This document shows positions 54,557 through 62,058 of a DNA stretch of 64,000 nucleotides, in pieces. The notes beneath the pieces are model-generated. The model was not told where the DNA came from. It made no database searches and worked only from the letters and a program-made list of their open reading frames with translations. A program made the position numbers and the translations under genes. Position 1 is the stretch's first letter. Each line of letters begins with the position of its first letter. Source of the stretch: an uncultured Aquimarina sp. (GTDB lineage Bacteria; Bacteroidota; Bacteroidia; Flavobacteriales; Flavobacteriaceae); NCBI GenBank assembly GCA_947495425.1, contig CANLYR010000013.1, positions 18,716 to 82,715 of the forward strand. The letters are read 5' to 3'.

Positions 54557-54596
54557 ACACAAAGGGAAAATACCATGCATCCCTTTGTGTTTTTTA
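54557..54596 (+). terminator. intrinsic terminator between the DUF4856 and imelysin genes
   Basis: An 11-bp perfect stem ACACAAAGGGA / TCCCTTTGTGT followed by TTTTTTAATTTTAATTAA. If partly efficient it would set a higher level of the DUF4856 protein than of the downstream genes. Confidence 0.85.
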
Positions 54597-54619
54597 ATTT
54601 TAATTAAGCTATAAATTTT

Positions 54620-55753
54620 ATGAAAAAGATAGTACATATACTTCCAATTCTAATATTGCTTTATTTGTTTTCTTGTTCGAGTGATGATAATTCTTCTGAA
54701 GGAGAGACAGATGATAGCTTTGACCGTGTTAGTTTAACAACGAGTTGGGTGGATAATCTTTTACTACCAGCCACAAATGATTTTAAGAGTAAACTAGAAG
54801 CATTAAATAGTTCTATTACATTGTTCACAGAGGCACCTGATGCACCTAAATTGGCTGAAGTTAGAACAAACTTATTCGAAGCCTATAAAGTATGGCAGCA
54901 TGTAGAAATGTTTTTCTATGGATCTGGATATTCATTAGATATGAATACATACCCTACTGATGTAACCAAAATAACTGAGAATATAAATAGTACTACTGCA
55001 GTAGATTTAAATAGAACGGTATTAAATCCAACACAAGGATTACCCGCTATCGATTATTTGGTAAACGGATTGGAGTCAACAGACAATGATATTATTACTA
55101 AATATGAAGAAGCGAAGTATAAAGACTATTTGAAATTATTATCAGAAAGAATGGTTAGCATAACAACTACAGCTTTAGATGATTTTGAAACTAGTAAAGA
55201 TACCAACAAGAATAGCGTAGATAATTCGATTAGCTCTTATTTGAGTATACAGGTAAATGATTTTTTACAATACACCGAAAAATCGTTTAGAGAGTCAAAA
55301 ATTGCCACCCCTTCTGGAACCAGAAATAGAGATATTTTTCCAACAATTTCTGTGTCTGCAAGTCCTGATTTTGTTGAGTCGTTATATAGTCCAGAAAATT
55401 CTAAGACTTTATATCTTGAGGCGTTTGATGCCATTCAAGATTTTTACTACGGAAGAAGTTATGCAAATAATAGCAACACTGTAGGTTTACAAGAATATCT
55501 TCAAATCTTAGGAACTACGATATTAATTAATGGTGATGAAATACTCTTAGATGAATATATTACTACTCTATTTGGTACTATTGATGCTGCTAATAATAAT
55601 ATTACAGATAACTTTTATCAACAAACACAAGACTACAACCCTAATTTTGATGCAGTATTTGATGCTATCCAAGAGTTTGTAATTGCTGTTAAATCGAATG
55701 CCATTAATGCCTTTAATCTTACCATTGACTTTGTAGATAGTGATGGGGATTAA
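54620..55753 (+). CDS. imelysin-family iron-regulated lipoprotein
   Basis: A 377-residue lipoprotein; the lipobox is YLFSC (Cys at about 19), followed by a Ser/Asp-rich tether. The body is two helical bundles. LPATNDFKSKLEALNSSITL and EAYKVWQHVEMFFYG start the imelysin fold. The GxHxxE motif position reads GLPAIDYLVNG: His and Glu are replaced. A late EFVIAVKSNAINAFN helix closes the domain. Imelysins are iron-responsive surface proteins of unclear mechanism. The stop overlaps the start of the HTTM gene, indicating coupling. Confidence 0.85.
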   Translation: MKKIVHILPILILLYLFSCSSDDNSSEGETDDSFDRVSLTTSWVDNLLLPATNDFKSKLEALNSSITLFTEAPDAPKLAEVRTNLFEAYKVWQHVEMFFYGSGYSLDMNTYPTDVTKITENINSTTAVDLNRTVLNPTQGLPAIDYLVNGLESTDNDIITKYEEAKYKDYLKLLSERMVSITTTALDDFETSKDTNKNSVDNSISSYLSIQVNDFLQYTEKSFRESKIATPSGTRNRDIFPTISVSASPDFVESLYSPENSKTLYLEAFDAIQDFYYGRSYANNSNTVGLQEYLQILGTTILINGDEILLDEYITTLFGTIDAANNNITDNFYQQTQDYNPNFDAVFDAIQEFVIAVKSNAINAFNLTIDFVDSDGD

Positions 55754-57107
55754 ACAGATTATTAGTGCATATCTAAATACAACATCGAGAGCGGCTACAC
55801 TAGCCGCTTTTCGTATTTTATTTGGTGTATTAATGTTGTTAGGCCTTGTTAGGTTTTTATCCAAAGGTTGGGTGTATAAGTTTTACATCGAGCCAAATTT
55901 TCATTTTAAATATTATGGATTTTCATGGGTAGTATCCTGGGGTGTATACACGTATGTCCTTTTTTTTATTGCAATCATTTCTTGTGTCGCAATTATTCTT
56001 GGATATAAATATAGACTTGCTATAATTTTATTTTTCTTATCGTTTACTTATATAGAATTGATCGACAAAACTACATATTTAAACCATTACTATTTTATTA
56101 GTGTGCTGAGTTTCTTATTGTGCTTCCTGCCACTTAACGTAACTTTTTCTTTAGATGCATATTATAAAAATAAGTCTTATAGAAATGTATCCAAGTGGAC
56201 CGTAGATGCCATTAAGGTTTTAATAGGAATCGTTTATGTTTATGCAGGATTGGCTAAGTTAAATTCAGATTGGTTATTACGAGCTCAGCCTTTAAAAATT
56301 TGGCTTTCTTCTAAAATTGATTTTCCGATTATAGGAAAATTTATGAACGATACCTGGTTTCATTATTTGATGAGTTGGAGTGGAGCTATTTATGATCTTA
56401 CGATTCCATTTCTACTGTTAGTTCGTAAAACGAGACCTTTTGCTTTTATTCTGGTTGTGATTTTTCATGTATTTACAAGAGTACTTTTTCCTATAGGAAT
56501 GTTTCCATATGTAATGATCTGTGTAACACTCATCTTTTTTAGTGGAGAATTTCATGAAAAGTTCTTATGCATACTAGGAAATATTATAAAGCTTCCATCT
56601 AAAGTTAATGATATAAGAGACGTATATTTGCCAAAAATTAACAGAAAAATATTTTTAGTTGTCAGTATATTTTTGGGAATTCAGCTCATACTGCCTTTCC
56701 GATATGTACTATATCCAGATGAATTGTTCTGGACAGAAGAAGGATATCGATTTTCATGGCGAGTCATGCTGATAGAAAAAGCTGGGTATACCTCGTTTAG
56801 AATTGTAAAATATGACACAGGGGATAGTTTTACTGTAGATAACAAACAGTTTTTGAATGCTTTTCAAAATAAGCAAATGTCTACTCAGCCCGATTTCATT
56901 ATTGAGTACGCACATTTTTTGGGAGATCATTATAAAAAAGAATTAAAGAACGAAAATATTGGGGTTTTTGTTGAAGGGTATATTTCTTTAAACGAAAGAC
57001 TAAGCAAACCATACATAGACCCAAGAATTGATTTATTAAAAGTTAAAGATGGATTCCAGCACAAAACATGGATCCTACCATTTGAAGATGAAATTAAAGG
57101 GTTATAG
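55743..57107 (+). CDS. HTTM / vitamin-K-dependent gamma-carboxylase-like membrane protein
   Basis: 454 residues from the ATG at 55743 (a GTG three bases earlier is also open). About eight membrane helices precede a soluble C-terminal domain. The HTTM core resembles human gamma-glutamyl carboxylase: FYIEPNFHFKYYGFSWV, LIDKTTYLNHYYF and YAGLAKLNSDWL. In the last segment the Lys (about 172) aligns with the catalytic base of the human enzyme. It overlaps imelysin upstream and the TonB receptor downstream, so all three are coupled. The bacterial reaction is unknown; a modification tied to iron uptake is possible. Confidence 0.85.
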   Translation: MGIKQIISAYLNTTSRAATLAAFRILFGVLMLLGLVRFLSKGWVYKFYIEPNFHFKYYGFSWVVSWGVYTYVLFFIAIISCVAIILGYKYRLAIILFFLSFTYIELIDKTTYLNHYYFISVLSFLLCFLPLNVTFSLDAYYKNKSYRNVSKWTVDAIKVLIGIVYVYAGLAKLNSDWLLRAQPLKIWLSSKIDFPIIGKFMNDTWFHYLMSWSGAIYDLTIPFLLLVRKTRPFAFILVVIFHVFTRVLFPIGMFPYVMICVTLIFFSGEFHEKFLCILGNIIKLPSKVNDIRDVYLPKINRKIFLVVSIFLGIQLILPFRYVLYPDELFWTEEGYRFSWRVMLIEKAGYTSFRIVKYDTGDSFTVDNKQFLNAFQNKQMSTQPDFIIEYAHFLGDHYKKELKNENIGVFVEGYISLNERLSKPYIDPRIDLLKVKDGFQHKTWILPFEDEIKGL

Positions 57108-59577
57108 TTTTTTTATATTTTTCTTGGTATCGCTATCAATATATGCTGTACAAAGCGCTAGCGTAAGCGTTTTAGATGCAGATACCCAGAAGCCTATTCA
57201 AGGAGTACAAGTGTATACAAAATCAGGAAGGTTAGTTGGGCAAACGGATCCTACAGGGAATTTGAGTTTATCAACTTTAAGCATAGATTCTAATCATTCG
57301 TTGATATTTTTCGAATATTCTTATAAGACTTATGAAATAGATATAAACCTAAGCGATAATGCCAATTTTACTGTTGAAATGGTGCCCCTTGGTAATGTAT
57401 TATCAGAGGTGGTTTTAAATTATAAGAAAAAGCAAGCTTTCGGTTTACGAACATTAAAACCAGTAGAAGGAACACATATTTATGCAGGAAAAAAATCTGA
57501 AGTTGTATTACTAGATCAAGATTTGACGAACAAAGCTACCAATAATGCGCGACAGATTTATGCAAAAGTAGCGGGTTTAAATATTTATGATAATAATGAT
57601 GGAGGTCTACAACTTAATATTGGCGGACGAGGATTAGATCCAAATCGAACGGCAAATTTCAATACACGCCAAAATGATTATGATATTAGTGCCGATGTTT
57701 TAGGGTATCCAGAAAGTTACTATACGCCACCAACAGAAGGGCTAGAGCAGATTCAGGTGATACGAGGTGCTGCTTCTCTGCAATATGGAACTCAGTTCGG
57801 AGGGTTGATAAATTTTGTAATGAAGAAACCAAATTCAAATAAACCTCTAGAGATAATTTCAAGAAGCTCGGCTGGGAGTTTTAATTTATTTACAAATTTC
57901 ACTAGTATTAGTGGCACATCAGATAAACTAAGCTATTATGGATATTACAACTATAAACAAGGAGATGGTTTTAGACCCAATTCTGGTTTTGATTCAAAAA
58001 ATGGATATGCACATATTGGCTATGAATTTAGTGAGAAGACAAAAATTGAAGCTGAAGTAACACATTTGAATTATCTGGCACAACAAGCTGGTGGATTATC
58101 TGATGTTCAGTTTTTACAAGATCCAAGGCAAAGTAACAGAACAAGAAACTGGTTTGCGGTAGATTGGAACTTGTTTAATATAAAATTAAATCATAAATTT
58201 TCTGATCACGTTAATGGGACATTAAGTGTTTTTGCCCTTGATGCCTCAAGAAAAGCAATTGGTTTCAGAGTAATTGAATCCGTTGTTTCTGGAAATGAAA
58301 ATCCAGATATCTCTGAACCTGATGAAACCGATGAATTTGGAAATTTTGATTTTGAAAGAGATTTATTAATAGGTACTTTTAAAAATTATGGCGCAGAAGC
58401 TAGGGTGATCACAGAATACACTATTAAGAGTGCTCCCTCAGTACTACTTCTGGGAGCAAAATTCTATCAAGCTGATAATACCTCACAGCAGGGGCCAGGA
58501 AGCAAAGGAACAGATGCTGATTTTACCTTTAGAACAGATGATTTTCCTTTTTATCCGAACCAAAACAGTTTTAAGTATCCAAACGTAAACTTGGCTGCAT
58601 TCGGCGAAAATATTTTTAATCTAACAGATCAATTTTCGGTAACACCAGGTTTTAGATTCGAATATATAAAAACAGAGTCTGTTGGAGCGTTTTTGAATAG
58701 ACCCAGTCTACGAGGTAGTAATCCTACGATCATTTTTACGCCAGATAATCAAGTTAGGGAACGAAATCTTTTATTATTAGGTGTTGGTCTAAGTTATAAA
58801 CCAACAACATACTTTGAATCTTATTTTAATTTTTCTCAGAATTATCGATCAGTTACATTTTCAGATATTAGAACAGTAAGTCCTTCATTTGCTGTTGACC
58901 CAAGTATACAAGACGAAACGGGGTATACAATAGATTTAGGGGTAAGGGGAACGTTCATGAAAAAGATTTCTTATGATATCAATGTATTTTCATTACTATA
59001 TGATAATAGATTAGGTCAAGCTTTTAGAAACGATCCTCCGTTTAGAGCGCAATGGGTTAGAGGTAATATAGGAAAGGCCACCATTATTGGTTTAGAATCA
59101 TTACTACAGTGGAATCTTAAAGAAACATTCTTTCAAGGAAACGACAATTTGAAGTTAGATGCATTTTCTAATCTCGCATTGACAACTTCTGAGTATACAA
59201 GTAGCATAGAAACAAGTGTTAGTGGTAATAAAGTAGAGTTTATACCAGAAGTAAATTTAAAAACCGGAGTTTCATTTGGGTATAAGAATTTTTTAACTTC
59301 TTTACAATACACGTATCTATCAGAACAGTTTACCGATGCAACCAATTCTCCATGCAATCCAAAGAATGAGGATAGAGTTGATGGTGCTATACCTGCTTAT
59401 GATATATTAGATATATCGGCGTCGTATACATTTTCAAAACATATAAAGCTTGAAGCAGGAATTAATAATGTATTAGATAACAGTTATTTTACTAGAAGGG
59501 CTACGGGGTATCCGGGGCCGGGAATCATTCCTTCTGCACCGATTTCCTGGTACGCCACATTGCAATTTAAATTATAA
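57088..59577 (+). CDS. FecA-like TonB-dependent receptor of the iron cluster
   Basis: 829 residues from the ATG at 57088, which overlaps the HTTM gene by 20 bases. A signal segment (about 1-24) is followed by a CarboxypepD_reg-like domain (25-105). The plug (about 140-270) has QIYAKVAGLNIYDNNDGGLQ, GGRGLDPNRTANFNTRQNDY and IQVIRGAASLQYGTQFGGLI. The barrel follows and ends in aromatic WYATLQFKL. The RGLDPNRT and PTEGLEQIQVIRGAASLQYG segments fit the ferric-citrate (FecA/COG4772) group. Together with imelysin and DUF4856 lipoproteins this is probably an iron-chelate importer. Confidence 0.87.
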   Translation: MKLKGYSFFIFFLVSLSIYAVQSASVSVLDADTQKPIQGVQVYTKSGRLVGQTDPTGNLSLSTLSIDSNHSLIFFEYSYKTYEIDINLSDNANFTVEMVPLGNVLSEVVLNYKKKQAFGLRTLKPVEGTHIYAGKKSEVVLLDQDLTNKATNNARQIYAKVAGLNIYDNNDGGLQLNIGGRGLDPNRTANFNTRQNDYDISADVLGYPESYYTPPTEGLEQIQVIRGAASLQYGTQFGGLINFVMKKPNSNKPLEIISRSSAGSFNLFTNFTSISGTSDKLSYYGYYNYKQGDGFRPNSGFDSKNGYAHIGYEFSEKTKIEAEVTHLNYLAQQAGGLSDVQFLQDPRQSNRTRNWFAVDWNLFNIKLNHKFSDHVNGTLSVFALDASRKAIGFRVIESVVSGNENPDISEPDETDEFGNFDFERDLLIGTFKNYGAEARVITEYTIKSAPSVLLLGAKFYQADNTSQQGPGSKGTDADFTFRTDDFPFYPNQNSFKYPNVNLAAFGENIFNLTDQFSVTPGFRFEYIKTESVGAFLNRPSLRGSNPTIIFTPDNQVRERNLLLLGVGLSYKPTTYFESYFNFSQNYRSVTFSDIRTVSPSFAVDPSIQDETGYTIDLGVRGTFMKKISYDINVFSLLYDNRLGQAFRNDPPFRAQWVRGNIGKATIIGLESLLQWNLKETFFQGNDNLKLDAFSNLALTTSEYTSSIETSVSGNKVEFIPEVNLKTGVSFGYKNFLTSLQYTYLSEQFTDATNSPCNPKNEDRVDGAIPAYDILDISASYTFSKHIKLEAGINNVLDNSYFTRRATGYPGPGIIPSAPISWYATLQFKL

Positions 59578-59626
59578 TTAGGAGAAAGTTTAACCTTTGT
59601 TTAATCTAAGAATTAACTTTTGTTCA

Positions 59627-59658
59627 ATTGCGAATCCTATTGAAATTCTATATTTTTG
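59627..59658 (+). promoter_or_regulatory. Bacteroidota-type promoter of the PAS gene
   Basis: ATTG (59627-59630), 20 bases, TATTTTTG (59651-59658), then the ATG at 59675. Confidence 0.5.
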
Positions 59659-59674
59659 AAAGAAAACTGATAAT

Positions 59675-60187
59675 ATGCAAGAGTTTAGTAGTTATGATAA
59701 CATGATGGCAGATTATTATGGTAAAATGGCAAATCATACATTGCCATTATTATCATGGGAATTTTATGGAGAACATCATACTATGTTAGAAATTTTCAAG
59801 GATGACCTTGTCGATTTAAAGAAGATTACAAAAAGTTGGGACTTTGAAAGAAATTATCATAATGAGTTTGTAGAAAAACAATCCGTAATTGTAATTACCA
59901 ACCCCAATCTAAAAATTGTCTATGCATCAAAAAATATCCAAAAAATGAATGGATATTCACAAGATGAAGTTATTGGCAATTCGCCAAAAATGTTTCAGGG
60001 CGAAGACACGTGTAGCAAAACATCAGCAAAAGTGCGAGATGCAATTAAAAAAGAAGTTCCTTTTGAAGTGTCAATCCTTAATTATCGAAAGGATAAGACA
60101 ACATATCAATGTGTTATCAAAGGATTTCCGATACATGATAAAAGAGGAAAGCTTATTAATTATATTGCCTTCGAGAAAGCGGCATAA
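59675..60187 (+). CDS. single-PAS-domain protein, LOV-like without the photoactive Cys
   Basis: A 170-residue cytosolic protein. An N-terminal helical region (1-60, rich in aromatic residues) precedes one PAS domain (about 65-170): VIVITNPNLKIVYASKNIQK, MNGYSQDEVIGNSPKMFQG, FEVSILNYRKDKTTYQ and GKLINYIAFEK. The fold features of LOV domains are present, including the MFQG and NYRKDKT segments. The GxNCRFLQ motif reads GNSPKMFQ, so the flavin-adduct Cys is missing. No output domain is fused, suggesting a partner protein. The ligand is unknown. Confidence 0.8.
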   Translation: MQEFSSYDNMMADYYGKMANHTLPLLSWEFYGEHHTMLEIFKDDLVDLKKITKSWDFERNYHNEFVEKQSVIVITNPNLKIVYASKNIQKMNGYSQDEVIGNSPKMFQGEDTCSKTSAKVRDAIKKEVPFEVSILNYRKDKTTYQCVIKGFPIHDKRGKLINYIAFEKAA

Positions 60188-60557
60188 TCCTTCTTTGTTC
60201 CCTTTACATACATTTTTCCTCGTACAATAATTTTTTTGTATTGTTAGTTTATTTAATTGAAATCAATTAAGAATCACATGTGTTAAATAGTCTGATTTTA
60301 AATTGATTTTAAATCCGTTTTATGTATTAGAACTTCGTTATGAAGGTTGGAAACGCAATAAAACCTGACATTTTACGAATTTTAGCATAGGCATCGTTAT
60401 GGTGAAATTTGAAAATGTAGTGTAGCGATAGATTTTGCGGCGATTACAAGTTGTAATAGATTTTCTAATACATAAAACGAGTTAAACACTTGAATATACT
60501 ATTACAAAACACGATAAATTCCGTAATTTAGTCACACTACAAAAATTTGAGTATAGT
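60188..60557. other. spacer holding a long inverted-repeat element
   Basis: 370 bases without a gene. The structured repeat at 60316-60479 occupies most of it; the ferritin start follows 78 bases later. No intrinsic terminator for the PAS gene is evident. Confidence 0.6.
60316..60479. repeat. 164-bp element with 17-bp perfect terminal inverted repeats, copy A
   Basis: The ends are CGTTTTATGTATTAGAA (60316-60332) and its exact complement (60463-60479). An inner complement pairs ACATTTTACGAATTT with AAATTTGAAAATGT, so the whole can fold into a long hairpin. It carries AACTTCGTTAT next to the left arm. A diverged copy is at about 61496-61670. This could be a MITE-like element or a structured RNA. 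Confidence 0.6.
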
Positions 60558-61061
60558 ATGATACCTGAAATCGAGAAATTATTAAACGAACAGATAAAAT
60601 ATGAGGCAAAAGCCTCTGCGCAATATCTCTCTATGGCCAGTTGGGCAGATATAAAAGGATATAATGGAATTGCGGATTTTTTTTATACGCAGTCAGAAGA
60701 AGAACGGGTGCACATGACTAAATTGGTTAAGTTTATTAATGAGCGTAGTGGTGCTGCAGTTATTCCGGCTATAGAGAAGCCAAGAGATGATTTTAATTCA
60801 TTAATGGATCTTTTTGAAACTTTTCTTGAGAGTGAAGAATTTGTGACTGCCAAAATCAATAATATCATTTATGAGTGTCTTCAGCTCAAGGATTATAATG
60901 TGCATAATTTTATGCAATGGTATGTTGCAGAACAACTAGAAGAAGAGGCTGTAGCGCGAACCCTATTGGATAAATTGAAAATTATTGGAGACGATAAATC
61001 GGGTCATTATTTGTTTGATCGCGATATTAATACTTTTCAAGCTTCCGAAGAAGCTAATTGA
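60558..61061 (+). CDS. ferritin (bacterial FtnA type)
   Basis: A 167-residue four-helix iron-storage protein. The ferroxidase centre is complete: Glu16 in YEAKASAQY, Glu49 and His52 in SEEERVHM, Glu93, Gln126 and Glu129 in AEQLEEE. There is no heme-ligand Met, so it is ferritin rather than bacterioferritin. It would form a 24-mer shell that oxidises and stores Fe in the cytosol. It is followed after 98 bases by a small Cys/Lys-rich gene and flanked by two copies of a structured repeat. Confidence 0.96.
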   Translation: MIPEIEKLLNEQIKYEAKASAQYLSMASWADIKGYNGIADFFYTQSEEERVHMTKLVKFINERSGAAVIPAIEKPRDDFNSLMDLFETFLESEEFVTAKINNIIYECLQLKDYNVHNFMQWYVAEQLEEEAVARTLLDKLKIIGDDKSGHYLFDRDINTFQASEEAN

Positions 61062-61119
61062 TTGTTGATAAATCGATAAAGAAAAAGTAATGATTCTTTT
61101 CAAAGCATTTCTTTTTTTA

Positions 61120-61127
61120 TATTTTTG
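61120..61127 (+). promoter_or_regulatory. -7-like box of the small Cys/Lys-rich gene
   Basis: TATTTTTG 33 bases upstream of the GTG start, with only a T-rich -33 region (61097-61100). Weak. Confidence 0.3.
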
Positions 61128-61130
61128 TAC

Positions 61131-61150
61131 TTTATTTAGATTTAATAAAG
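61131..61150 (+). promoter_or_regulatory. AT-rich box shared with the iron-cluster operator
   Basis: TTTATTTAGATTTAATAAAG. The first 14 bases are identical to those at 53091-53104, upstream of the DUF4856-imelysin cluster. It overlaps the likely transcription start of the small gene. A related TTATTTAGATTT is at 15319-15330. Confidence 0.4.
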
Positions 61151-61159
61151 ATAATAATA

Positions 61160-61303
61160 GTGCAAAATTTAGATATACCCTCATTATATTCTCCTTGTGT
61201 AACTATGAATTGTGAAGTAGTTTGTGGAGGGAAAAAGAAAAAGTGTTGTAAAAAGTATAAAAAGAAAGGAAAATCTAATTGCAAAAGATGCCCTAAACTT
61301 TGA
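61160..61303 (+). CDS. tiny Cys/Lys-rich protein, putative metal-binding
   Basis: 47 residues from the GTG at 61160 (or 32 from the ATG at 61205). Seven cysteines lie among lysines: SPCVTMNCEVVCGGKKKK, then CCKKYKKKGKSNCKRCPK. The composition and tight Cys spacing are those of a small metal-binding or nucleic-acid-binding zinc-knuckle-like peptide. I recall comparable small hypothetical proteins ending KCPK in Flavobacteriia, which supports it as a real gene. It sits 98 bases after ferritin, has a promoter-like region and is followed by a strong terminator. Function unknown. Confidence 0.6.
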   Translation: MQNLDIPSLYSPCVTMNCEVVCGGKKKKCCKKYKKKGKSNCKRCPKL

Positions 61304-61333
61304 TATTGATACGAAATGTAGAATTCATTCTTG

Positions 61334-61368
61334 AAAAACGGAAAGGCCTAAAGGTATTTCCGTTTTTT
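61334..61368 (+). terminator. intrinsic terminator of the small Cys/Lys-rich gene
   Basis: AAAAACGGAAA / TTTCCGTTTTT stem (61334-61344 and 61357-61367) with a T-run. It begins 31 bases after the stop codon. Confidence 0.85.
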
Positions 61369-61495
61369 GATTATATACAATAAAGAATTGTATTTGGATT
61401 ATTAACCCCTTTCTTGACTGCTATTTAATGCTTTGATTTCAAATTAAGAAAACTGGTACCATTCATGGATTTAGGCACATTTAGTTGTTTGAATC

Positions 61496-61670
61496 TGTTT
61501 CTAAGCATTAAAACTTCGTTATACTAAAGTTTTCAGATGTAACTTAATATAATATTTTGTAAGTTTTTGTATACAGTTTATCCGGCGTAGGGTTGAAAGG
61601 CTAAGGTTAAATTTCAAACATAGTGTAGGATTATATGTTGTAGTAGTAGTTGAAAGCTATTAGTTTTATA
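61496..61670. repeat. diverged copy B of the long inverted-repeat element
   Basis: It shares with copy A, in the same order and orientation, the left end GTTT..ATTAxAACTTCGTTAT (AACTTCGTTAT exact at 61512-61522) and the segment TxAAATTTxAAAxxTAGTGTAG (61607-61628). Its own ends are imperfect inverted repeats (TAAGCATTAAAACT against AGTTTTATACCTA). It has extra internal bases relative to copy A. The boundaries are approximate. Confidence 0.45.
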
Positions 61671-61732
61671 CCTAAATTATTCTTATATCGAAACGCAGGC
61701 TAATAGATAATGAAATACAAAGAACGAATAGA

Positions 61733-61762
61733 AAAAAGGATGCTGGTTAAAGCATCCTTTTT
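61733..61762. terminator. orphan bidirectional hairpin terminator
   Basis: AAAAGGATGC / GCATCCTTTT stem with an 8-base loop and A/T flanks. No gene ends nearby on either strand, so it may end an RNA covering repeat copy B. Confidence 0.65.
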
Positions 61763-61788
61763 ACCAATACATTATAGATAAGTTATGG

Positions 61789-61806
61789 GCGTTTGTTATA
61801 TAACGC
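61789..61806. repeat. GCGTT...AACGC palindrome, partner of 13061-13074
   Basis: GCGTT and AACGC arms flank TGTTATAT. The 14 bases TGTTATATAACGCA (61794-61807) are the exact reverse complement of 13061-13074. Confidence 0.35.
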
Positions 61807-62058
61807 ATAAAGAAGACATTACCCTACTACTTAGCTGTTCCAAATAACACTATTTTCAAAATTATGTGCTAATGCATATTCATAAAATCCCAGTATGTAC
61901 TGATCAAAAATGATCAAATACTTAGACTTAATATTATTAGAATTATCAAACAAGTCTATTTTCAGAATGGGTATGGAACTTTATAAAGCTTAGTTAGATA
62001 GTTACCAACGTGCTTTTTAGATTCCCTCTAATATCTTATTTTTAAAATTGCTATTTTT

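Larger units (their letters stand above)
61304..62058. other. 755-base gene-free region with terminators and a repeat
   Basis: It contains, in order, the terminator of the small gene (61334-61368), a diverged copy B of the long inverted-repeat element (61496-61670), an orphan hairpin (61733-61762) and the palindrome at 61789-61806. No coding frame is convincing. Confidence 0.6.

Noticed and set aside
59675..60187. Blue-light LOV photoreceptor
   Set aside because: The flavin-adduct cysteine is absent from the GNSPKMFQ motif, so standard LOV photochemistry is not supported.
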